From positions 62,001 to 126,000 of the forward strand of contig CAZUON010000001.1 of the NCBI GenBank assembly GCA_964621345.1: a stretch of DNA of 64,000 nt. The letters run 5' to 3'. The translations under genes and the position numbers were made by a program. Positions 18,961 through 25,828 of the stretch are shown piece by piece. The notes beneath the pieces were generated by a model, which saw only the letters and a list, made by a program, of their open reading frames with translations, searched no databases and was not told where the DNA came from. Position 1 is the first letter of the stretch. Every line of letters starts with the position of its first letter. The DNA comes from Glaciecola sp964621345. GTDB lineage: Bacteria; Pseudomonadota; Gammaproteobacteria; Enterobacterales; Alteromonadaceae.

Positions 18961-20775
18961 CTAACGCTCGTTTATGTTCTTTTTTATTGCGCTAATATTG
19001 TTATCGATATCGTCACCGACAGCCCCAGCCAGTTTCGCCCGTTGATAATAATGAAGAGACTCAGGCAAACGATTCTGGGCCAACATTTGCTCTGCTAACT
19101 GCAGATTGTAAAGACCATTATGAGGCATTGCGTCGGCTAGTATCTGTAAGGTTTTAAACGCCATTTGTTGGTTGTTTTCTTCACGGTAGTTTTCTAAGCT
19201 TTTTTCCATCATGCTTAACCAATCGATTCGCTTTTCAAACCATTGTTTACCCAGCGTCTGTTGCCAGTCAGCGGGTTGAGGCAATACAACTGGGATTGCT
19301 GTGTTGCTAAAAGGGTAGTCAGACTTTAACTTTTGGATAGTCGCAAAGCCAAAGTACTCTTCTGCCGGCAATACAAGCCGCTGTTGCCAAGCTTGTTCAA
19401 TTGGCACATGTTGCCAAGGACTAAACAATTGACTTTGCTCCAGGGCTTGATAAAAGCTCTCAGACAATACAAAGTAGCCTTGCAGGTTAGGGTGTAAATG
19501 TTCCAACATTAAGCTATTACCAATTGTAAGGTTTTGACTGCGCTGCTCAAAAGCTGCCAAAGTATCGACTAAATATACCTTGGGTGACGACGCAGCTAAA
19601 CGTTTAATAATTTCATTCATCGAGCTAGGGGCTCTAAAGCGCAGTAAGTCGTGGTCTACCGCTAATGAATAATGAACCTTAGCAAGCGCAAATAGCTGTA
19701 ATGACTCTAATTCTTGTGCAAACTCATAATGTAAATCAGCAGATTTAGAGTTTTGCACTAGCTCGCTCGCTTTTTGCCACTGTTCTAGAGTGTTTGCGCT
19801 AATAGACGGGTGATCGAGCGCACGTAAAGTACTCAAAAGCTTTTGGTATTCATCTTCTTTACTTAAACTAGAAAAAGGCGCTTGGTCTCGTTTATTGCTT
19901 GCCACCGTGCCGATGAAAACAGGAATATCAGCGTCGGTATATTTTTCGAGCAGGCTTTGCATATTGCTTGAAAACTGGTGCAGGCCTGCATCAAACACTT
20001 CACCGTTATGTATAATTTCTTTTTGTTTTGCAACTTGTGACATAAAGGTTCGCCCACTTGTAACAGGAGCAGCTCCTTCGCCACTGTCTGTGTGAGCATC
20101 TTGAGCGAAAGACTGCCCAGAAAAAAACAAATTTTGCACTAGCTGAAAAACTCGTAGGTTTTTCAAGGCTAAAAACCACTTTGTAGTACGATGAGAGTTG
20201 GCTAAGGCAAAATTACTGCCTACTCCTAATATCCCCAAGTACTCATTATGACCGGCATAAATTAATACTGCATCGGGTTCTTGTTCAATGATTTCGTCGG
20301 CAAAATCTAGCAAGGTATAACTGTTAACTGCTGAAAGCGCGGTATTTACCACTTCCACATGCTTGGTGGGTAAACTTTGTTTTAAGCGCTGATCTAACGT
20401 AGCACCAAGAGATGCGCCGTATCCATAAGGGAAGCCTGCTGCAGTGCTTCCTCCTTGAACAAAAATGCGTAAGCCGTTAGCTGGTTTTTGTTTAAGTAAA
20501 AAGTTGGTTTCAAGGGTTACAGTGGGTTTGGGGGCATGCGCTGGAAAGTAGCGGTTCATCACATCAGGACGGGGCAGAATATAATGCTCACTGGCAGGGT
20601 TGTCGATGAACAAAGGGACATCTTCACCGTAAGATATCAAACGTAGCCCAACCTCCAATAGTAAAAAAAACACAAAGGGGATAACACAAGCAATTGCATA
20701 AAAAACATAGAGATTATTTGCTTTAGTGCTGCTGTGCGCAGAGTGACTATTAGGACTCGTCTTTGATTCGGTCAT
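18961..20775 (-). CDS. Membrane-anchored SGNH-hydrolase-like protein 1
   Basis: Protein of 604 residues with a short cytoplasmic N-terminus, one membrane helix (about 22-45) and a large extracytoplasmic part. SGNH hydrolase blocks are visible: block I GGSTAAGFPYG (about 107-117), block II NTALSAVNSYTLL, block III YAGHNEYLG, and block V LEHLHPN with the histidine. Such proteins are esterases or acyltransferases acting on glycans or lipids. The C-terminus (about 505-604) is helical with TPR-like repeats. It is paralogous to its upstream neighbour, 42 bp away, and the pair is divergent from a carbamoyltransferase operon. Exact substrate unknown; a role in modifying an exported carbohydrate or metabolite together with the carbamoyltransferase is inferred. 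Confidence 0.75.
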   Translation of the reverse strand: MTESKTSPNSHSAHSSTKANNLYVFYAIACVIPFVFFLLLEVGLRLISYGEDVPLFIDNPASEHYILPRPDVMNRYFPAHAPKPTVTLETNFLLKQKPANGLRIFVQGGSTAAGFPYGYGASLGATLDQRLKQSLPTKHVEVVNTALSAVNSYTLLDFADEIIEQEPDAVLIYAGHNEYLGILGVGSNFALANSHRTTKWFLALKNLRVFQLVQNLFFSGQSFAQDAHTDSGEGAAPVTSGRTFMSQVAKQKEIIHNGEVFDAGLHQFSSNMQSLLEKYTDADIPVFIGTVASNKRDQAPFSSLSKEDEYQKLLSTLRALDHPSISANTLEQWQKASELVQNSKSADLHYEFAQELESLQLFALAKVHYSLAVDHDLLRFRAPSSMNEIIKRLAASSPKVYLVDTLAAFEQRSQNLTIGNSLMLEHLHPNLQGYFVLSESFYQALEQSQLFSPWQHVPIEQAWQQRLVLPAEEYFGFATIQKLKSDYPFSNTAIPVVLPQPADWQQTLGKQWFEKRIDWLSMMEKSLENYREENNQQMAFKTLQILADAMPHNGLYNLQLAEQMLAQNRLPESLHYYQRAKLAGAVGDDIDNNISAIKKNINER

Positions 20776-20817
20776 AGATTTCTCATTATTTAATCGCTTT
20801 TGTACGTGACGTTTCTC

Positions 20818-22602
20818 TTAGCCACCAATACTGCGTTTAATTTGTTTCGCTTTTAGGTTATTTGGGTCTTGTGCAATGACCTCGTCAAGCATATTAATGG
20901 CAGCGCGCAACTGATTGGATTTAAATAAAATCTCCGCCAGGCTTAACTTGTAGTTGCTATTTTGTGGATTAAGCTTTACTGCTTGTTTAGCATAGTAATG
21001 AGCAAGCGGTAAAGCGTTTGCACGCAGCAATAACAGAGACGCCACACGAGCAGGTTGATGTTGATTAGGTAATGCGTCGAATAATACCCCTGCAGCTATG
21101 CCAGCCTGCAGCCACCGCTGCTCTTTTTGCAGTGTTTCTATTAGGCGCTTTTGAACGCTTACAAAGCTCTCACCTTGCACTCGTTGTAATGCAAGCGCGC
21201 TTTGGTTTGCATTATCTAACGAATTATCTAACGAATTATCTAACGAACTATCTAACGCGGTAGCAATCGTATCGGTTACCGAAAAGTCTTGTGGTGTCGC
21301 ACTAAACGGGTAGTCAGACATCAACTGACCGACCTTAACCGCAGCATAAGCATCATCTACGCTTGATAACGGCTGCCATTGCCAAGCTTGTTGCTTAGAT
21401 ACCGCATAACTCGCTTCTGCGAGGGTGCCATGAGTGATTAAGGATTGATAAAAAGCTTCCGCAATTTCAAAATAGCCGCGGGCATTCGGATGTAAATGTT
21501 CCAGCATCAACTCATTGCCAATAATACCTTGGGAAGCGACATCTTCTAAGGCACGTTTTGCATCCACTAAGTATGCGCCATGTTGCTCGGCGCTTTGCTT
21601 AATAATGGCATTAAATTCACTCGGCGCTCTAAAACGAAGCAGGTCATAATCGCGAGCATTACTAAAATAGGTTTTGGCTTGTTGGGTACGGGCATTTTTT
21701 AAGCTTGCTTTGCCTTTTTGGTAAGCAGTATCGGCGTTGTACTTTTTATCCTTCGATGAATTAAAAGGCGCTTGGTCTTTTTCATTAGAGGCAATGGTCG
21801 ACAAGTAAACCGGAATGCCAGCGGCTTTAAATTTTGCCAAAATTAACCTTAAATTTTGCTCAAACTGCGCTTTTCCTGCCTCAAATAAGGGGCTTTGATA
21901 AGCAATATCTTTTTCTTTCGCCACCTGTGCCATTAGCGTTCGTTTGCTTTTATTCTCTGTTTCTTGACGGTTATGCGTAACTAATTCATAGTAGGTTTTT
22001 TGAATGAGTTGATATAAACGCCACTCTTTAAACTTAAGAAACAGCAAATTTGCGCTGTAACTACCTTTTCCGGCAAAACTTGAACCAACTCCCATGACCC
22101 CAAGGTACTCATTGTGACCCGCATAAATTAATATTGCATCGGGTGAAATATCGATAACCTCGTCTACGTAGTCGAGCAAGCTAAAAGTATTGATGCTCGA
22201 CATTGCGACCGATATTAACTCAATATCTAACTCTGGATGACTGGCATTAATGCGTTGTTTTAACATGCCTGAGGGAGAGCCAAAACGACCATAAGGAAAG
22301 CCTGCCATTGTGGAGCCTCCTAAGCTTACAATACGTATACTTTCAGGTGTTTTTTCAGCATTAAATAGGTATGTGTCGGGAGCGACATTCGGAGCGGTAT
22401 CAGCCGGATAGAAAAAACGCTTTATGATGTCGGTATTGGGCTCTACAAAACCTTCGATTTGTTGTGAAGGCACGAATAAAGGATAACTCTGACCAAAGTT
22501 AAAAGCTCGTAATAAAAGCTCAGCGCTACCGAGTAATAAAAAGGGTAAGGTAATGGCTATCGCATAGAAAAGTAAGCGAGGCTTTTTTTGGCTGCTTGTC
22601 AT
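20818..22602 (-). CDS. Membrane-anchored SGNH-hydrolase-like protein 2 with TPR tail
   Basis: Paralogue of the adjacent downstream gene (about 594 residues from the ATG at 22602; a GTG at 22617 is possible, but a GAGAA ribosome site fits the ATG better). One N-terminal membrane helix is followed by SGNH blocks GGSTMAGFPYG, SSINTFSLLDYVDE, YAGHNEYLG and LEHLHPN. The C-terminal 90 residues form TPR-like helices. Between the hydrolase and TPR parts, three and a half SLDN repeats are coded by a 12-bp tandem repeat (21211-21258). It is probably the first gene of a minus-strand operon starting in the 281-bp divergent region shared with the carbamoyltransferase gene. Confidence 0.75.
   Translation of the reverse strand: MTSSQKKPRLLFYAIAITLPFLLLGSAELLLRAFNFGQSYPLFVPSQQIEGFVEPNTDIIKRFFYPADTAPNVAPDTYLFNAEKTPESIRIVSLGGSTMAGFPYGRFGSPSGMLKQRINASHPELDIELISVAMSSINTFSLLDYVDEVIDISPDAILIYAGHNEYLGVMGVGSSFAGKGSYSANLLFLKFKEWRLYQLIQKTYYELVTHNRQETENKSKRTLMAQVAKEKDIAYQSPLFEAGKAQFEQNLRLILAKFKAAGIPVYLSTIASNEKDQAPFNSSKDKKYNADTAYQKGKASLKNARTQQAKTYFSNARDYDLLRFRAPSEFNAIIKQSAEQHGAYLVDAKRALEDVASQGIIGNELMLEHLHPNARGYFEIAEAFYQSLITHGTLAEASYAVSKQQAWQWQPLSSVDDAYAAVKVGQLMSDYPFSATPQDFSVTDTIATALDSSLDNSLDNSLDNANQSALALQRVQGESFVSVQKRLIETLQKEQRWLQAGIAAGVLFDALPNQHQPARVASLLLLRANALPLAHYYAKQAVKLNPQNSNYKLSLAEILFKSNQLRAAINMLDEVIAQDPNNLKAKQIKRSIGG
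21211..21258. repeat. 12-bp in-frame tandem repeat inside SGNH gene 2
   Basis: Three exact copies of ATTATCTAACGA plus a near copy (ACTATCTAACGC) code for repeated SLDN residues in a linker. Because the unit is 12 bp, copy-number change would alter linker length without a frameshift. Confidence 0.85.
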
Positions 22603-22883
22603 GTATTTTCTCGTCACTACTCACTGTTTATACTGCACTAGGGCTTTAAATTATCTTGCATTGACTCATGCTTGTTTGCGCTTTGTTAATTGCGAACGCT
22701 TGTTTGTGATGTATTATGCAACAATGTATTTAAAATCAACACAATCTTATAGTATGTCAGATTTTGCATCCCTTTTTTATTTACATAAGCCATCATTAGC
22801 CCCTAACAATAAATATGAGACCACTGTGTTACATCAAACTAACCATCGTAGCCTATATTCAGTCTTTAGAGTAAGACCCTAGT

Positions 22884-24797
22884 ATGACCGCTATTCTTGG
22901 CATTTCTGCCTTTTATCACGACAGTGCAGCGGCCCTCATTGTTGACGGCCGCATCGTGGCAGCGGCTCAGCAAGAGCGGTATTCGCGTCTTAAGCATGAC
23001 CCGCGCTTTCCTAAAGAGGCAATAGAGTTTGTTTTGTCTGAGGCGAACTTAAATATAGAAGATCTCAATGGCGTGGTGTTTTATGACAAGCCCTTATTAA
23101 AATTTGAACGTTTGCTTGAAACCTTTTTAGCAAATGCCCCTCGCGGTTTTAGAGCTTTTGCGCGAGCAATGCCAATTTGGCTAAAAGAAAAGCTGTATTT
23201 AAAAAGTTTGCTGCGGCGCGAATTACGTCACATGATCATATCACGGGAGGCAGCTGCTCAGCATATCAGTTTTGCAGCGGCTAAAAAGTCGCTAGGTAAA
23301 ATCACTCTTGCTCAGCTGTATTTTTGTGAACATCATCAATCTCATGCTGCAGCAGCCTATTTTCCTAGTCCATTTGATGAGGCTGCAGTGGTATGCCTTG
23401 ACGGAGTAGGCGAATGGGCAACCTCCTCAATTTGGCATGGAAAGGGCAAAGAGCTCTCTCCTATAAGTGAGCTTCAGTTTCCGCATAGCTTGGGTTTGTT
23501 GTATTCGGCCTTTACCTACTTTTGTGGTTTTAAAGTGAATTCGGGTGAATACAAGCTAATGGGTCTAGCACCTTATGGTAAGCCTAAGTACGCACACCTT
23601 ATTAAAAAGCATCTGATTGATATTCGAGATGATGGCAGCTTCACCCTCGATATGCGTTATTTTAACTTTGCCCGAGGTGCGACCATGACCAACACTAAGT
23701 TTGAGAAACTATTTGGTGTGAAAGCGTTAGCGTTTGACGCCGAACTGGGTCAGGTACAAATGGATTTGGCTAGTAGCATACAGGCGGTAACCGAAGAAAT
23801 CGTGTTAAAAATCGTAGCGCGGGCTAAACAAGAGACGGGATGCAAGAATCTTTGTTTAGCGGGCGGGGTAGCGTTAAATTGCGTGGCTAACGGCAAGGTA
23901 TTGCAGTCGGGGCTGTTTGACGATATCTGGATCCAACCCGCTGCGGGGGATGCGGGCAGTGCCATTGGCGCAGCCCTGCAAGTTTGGTATCAGGGGTTTG
24001 ACGGAGAAAAAACACCTGTTGGATTAGCGTCAAAAGAACTTGACCACATGCAAGGAGCCTATTTAGGCGACGCCTATAGCAATGAGCAGGTTAAAGCAGT
24101 ATGTGAGGCCAACGCATTGCCGTATTGCGAGTTTTTAGATGACCAGCTTTATGCGCATGTCAGTGAGGCTTTGGCTCAAGATAAAGTGGTGGGATGGTTT
24201 CAAGGGAAAATGGAGTTTGGTCCTCGGGCTTTAGGTAACCGTTCCATCTTAGGTGACCCCCGTAGCTCCAATATGCAGCGTCAAATGAATGTTAAAATTA
24301 AACAGAGAGAATCATTTAGGCCTTTTGCGCCAGCAGTGCTCGCAGAAGATGTAAATGAGTGGTTTGAGCTTCAGACAAAAAGTCCTTATATGCTATTGGT
24401 GGCTAAGGTCAAAGAAGAGCACTGCACAAACACGCTTAATAAAAACACAAATAAGGCGCGAGAGGGCTTAGATAAGGTCAATGAAGTACGTAGCTCAGTA
24501 CCTGCTATCACGCATGTTGATTTTAGTGCTAGAGTGCAAACAGTTCACCCACAAAGCAATGAACGATTTCATGCATTAATACGCGCCTTTAAACAAAAAA
24601 CTGGGGTAGGGATGTTAATTAACACTTCTTTCAATGTAAGGGGAGAGCCACCTGTGCGTAGTCCAGAGGATGCCATTAGAGGGTTTTTAGCGACGGAGAT
24701 GGATATGTTAGTAATGGAAAATATGGTGCTCATAAAAGAACAACAGCCCCAAGCCGCAATTGATTCGGCTAAAAGAGTCAGCTTTGCAAAGGATTAA
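22884..24797 (+). CDS. Carbamoyltransferase, NodU/CmcH family
   Basis: Transfers a carbamoyl group from carbamoyl phosphate, through carbamoyl-adenylate, to a hydroxyl of an acceptor; family members modify Nod factors, antibiotics and glycans. The 637 residues show the Kae1-like N-terminal domain with ISAFYHDSAAALI (6-18), the metal-site segment HHQSHAAAAYFPSPF, DGVGEW, LAGGVALNCVANG, and the C-terminal family domain with GPRALGNRSILGDPR (about 448-462) and INTSFNVRGEPPV. The next gene starts 3 bp after its stop. It is divergent from the SGNH pair. Acceptor unknown. There is no glycosyltransferase or peptide synthetase nearby, so the carbamoylated product is presumably made elsewhere or is a common envelope component. 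Confidence 0.9.
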   Translation: MTAILGISAFYHDSAAALIVDGRIVAAAQQERYSRLKHDPRFPKEAIEFVLSEANLNIEDLNGVVFYDKPLLKFERLLETFLANAPRGFRAFARAMPIWLKEKLYLKSLLRRELRHMIISREAAAQHISFAAAKKSLGKITLAQLYFCEHHQSHAAAAYFPSPFDEAAVVCLDGVGEWATSSIWHGKGKELSPISELQFPHSLGLLYSAFTYFCGFKVNSGEYKLMGLAPYGKPKYAHLIKKHLIDIRDDGSFTLDMRYFNFARGATMTNTKFEKLFGVKALAFDAELGQVQMDLASSIQAVTEEIVLKIVARAKQETGCKNLCLAGGVALNCVANGKVLQSGLFDDIWIQPAAGDAGSAIGAALQVWYQGFDGEKTPVGLASKELDHMQGAYLGDAYSNEQVKAVCEANALPYCEFLDDQLYAHVSEALAQDKVVGWFQGKMEFGPRALGNRSILGDPRSSNMQRQMNVKIKQRESFRPFAPAVLAEDVNEWFELQTKSPYMLLVAKVKEEHCTNTLNKNTNKAREGLDKVNEVRSSVPAITHVDFSARVQTVHPQSNERFHALIRAFKQKTGVGMLINTSFNVRGEPPVRSPEDAIRGFLATEMDMLVMENMVLIKEQQPQAAIDSAKRVSFAKD

Positions 24798-24800
24798 CAC

Positions 24801-25247
24801 ATGAGTGTTCTTGGGAAAATTAAAGCTGCATTTGCGCCTATTATGTTGCCTGTAAGCGATAAAAACGATGTTGACGCACTGCAAAGCTTTGCAATCACTA
24901 TGGCAATCGCGTTTCCGGTGATATTTATGGGCGTATTACCATGGTTCTTTGGGCATAGCATGCCATTGTGGCCGATGGTGCTGTCTTTATTGCTAATGCT
25001 GCTGCATATTTTTTGGACCACGGCCTTATATTGGCCTTATTATGTATGGATGGTGATAGCCTCAGTTTTAGGCTGGATAAACACTAAAATCATATTGGCT
25101 TTTGCGTATGCTCTGTTGATAGTACCCACAGGCTTAATCATGAAAGCGCTCAATAAACTCCAATACAAAAGCATTGCTAGCGACCAGTCAGCATGGATCC
25201 CTCGTGAGAAAAAACCAAACAAAGACAACTTAAAGGAACCCTTTTAA
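24801..25247 (+). CDS. SxtJ-family membrane protein
   Basis: Membrane protein of 148 residues, with three to four predicted helices (about 28-50, 54-78, 80-115) and a basic C-terminal tail. The N-terminal DVDALQSFAITMA segment and the topology fit the SxtJ family, named from the saxitoxin cluster, whose biochemical role is unknown and which regularly follows carbamoyltransferase genes. It starts 3 bp after the carbamoyltransferase stop and overlaps the next small gene by one base, so the three are one translational unit. Confidence 0.75.
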   Translation: MSVLGKIKAAFAPIMLPVSDKNDVDALQSFAITMAIAFPVIFMGVLPWFFGHSMPLWPMVLSLLLMLLHIFWTTALYWPYYVWMVIASVLGWINTKIILAFAYALLIVPTGLIMKALNKLQYKSIASDQSAWIPREKKPNKDNLKEPF

Positions 25248-25399
25248 TGATTGAGTTTATGCAAGACCTTTGGCAGTTTTTAAAAGTTAGAAAAAAGATA
25301 TGGTTACTGCCAATTGTTGTGGTTCTTGCGATTTTAGGGGCAATAGTGGTGGCCACTCAACAGAGCGCGTTGGCGACGTTTATTTATACTTTGTTTTGA
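25247..25399 (+). CDS. DUF5989-like 50-residue single-pass membrane protein
   Basis: A short gene that size filters would miss. It starts at the ATG overlapping the SxtJ stop (TAATG) and ends with TGA at 25397-25399. The 50 residues have an amphipathic start (FMQDLWQFLKVRKKIW), one hydrophobic helix (about 19-36) and the end ATFIYTLF. This pattern (LWxFLxVRKKxWLLP, helix, FIYTLF terminus) is the one I know from DUF5989 proteins found with carbamoyltransferase and SxtJ genes. Perfect gene overlap and family match make it real in my view. Function unknown; probably an accessory of the carbamoyltransferase at the membrane. Confidence 0.8.
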   Translation: MIEFMQDLWQFLKVRKKIWLLPIVVVLAILGAIVVATQQSALATFIYTLF

Positions 25400-25460
25400 G
25401 TGGGAGCGGTGCTTACTTGCGGGAGCTCCTCAATCGAGTTGAGGATGACATTTCTTCGAA

Positions 25461-25700
25461 GAGCCGTCATGCCATCGCAGAGCCGTCATTCCATCGCAGA
25501 GCCGTCATTCTATCGCAGAGCCGTCATTCNNNNNNNNNNNNNNNNNNNNNNNNNNNNNNNNNNNNNNNNNNNNNNNNNNNNNNNNNNNNNNNNNNNNNNN
25601 NNNNNNNNNNNNNNNNNNNNNNNNNNNNNTCGCAGAGCCGTCATTCCATCGCAGAGCCGTCATTCTATCGCAGAGCCGTCATTCCATCGCAGGATGGAAT
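25461..25700. repeat. 19-bp tandem repeat array ending in a REP-like hairpin
   Basis: Units of GAGCCGTCATTCCATCGCA follow each other exactly every 19 bp: three full units and a partial one before the gap, three full units after it. Position 13 of the unit varies between C and T, partly alternating. The last unit runs into GGATGGAATC, completing a hairpin ATTCCATC-GCAG-GATGGAAT (25681-25700). Each unit is thus the left half of a REP-like palindrome. The true copy number is hidden by the gap. Confidence 0.9.
25530..25629. other. Assembly gap of 100 N
   Basis: Exactly 100 unresolved bases lie inside the tandem repeat, the usual placeholder for a gap of unknown size. The array probably broke the assembly. 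Confidence 0.98.
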
Positions 25701-25723
25701 CTCCCAAAGCTACCCTCAGCTAT

Positions 25724-25737
25724 TGAATACGTATGCA
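25724..25737 (+). promoter_or_regulatory. Operator copy 3 of the alpha-glucan regulon (LacI-type site)
   Basis: TGAATACGTATGCA, identical to the other three copies, lies 91 bp before the GH13 start and 24 bp after the repeat array. Confidence 0.75.
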
Positions 25738-25772
25738 TCTTTTTTAACACTTTGTTAACGGGTATCCTGTAG

Positions 25773-25786
25773 TGAATCGCGATTCA
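25773..25786. promoter_or_regulatory. 14-bp palindrome TGAATCGCGATTCA near the GH13 promoter
   Basis: A perfect palindrome with a central CG-type core, 42 bp upstream of the GH13 start; an extra half site GAATCG follows at about 25794. It may be a second operator or overlap the promoter. Seen only here in the window. Confidence 0.4.
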
Positions 25787-25828
25787 ATAGTGTTGAATCG
25801 ACAACTACCCATAGGATAGCCTTTTGTT

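Larger units (their letters stand above)
25400..25828. other. Intergenic repeat and regulatory region before the GH13 operon
   Basis: No supported gene. From left to right it holds a small inverted repeat CCTCAA/TTGAGG (about 25428-25444), a 19-bp tandem repeat interrupted by the assembly gap (25461-25691), the hairpin that ends the array (25681-25700), operator copy 3 (25724-25737) and a 14-bp palindrome TGAATCGCGATTCA (25773-25786). Open frames through the repeats are artefacts of a period not divisible by three. Confidence 0.7.

Noticed and set aside
22601..22882. 93-residue open frame just before the carbamoyltransferase
   Set aside because: Residue make-up is random-looking, it has no ribosome site, and it covers the divergent promoter region.
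18238..25399. Genomic island with integrase, transposase or tRNA attachment site
   Set aside because: The block looks inserted, but no integrase, transposase, tRNA or direct-repeat attachment site is visible at its edges.
25461..25700. CRISPR array
   Set aside because: The repeats are directly adjacent with no unique spacers, and no cas gene is present.
25300..25758. Open frames running through the 19-bp repeat and the N gap
   Set aside because: They contain unresolved residues and exist because a 19-bp unit without stops stays open in several frames; the real gene there ends at 25399.
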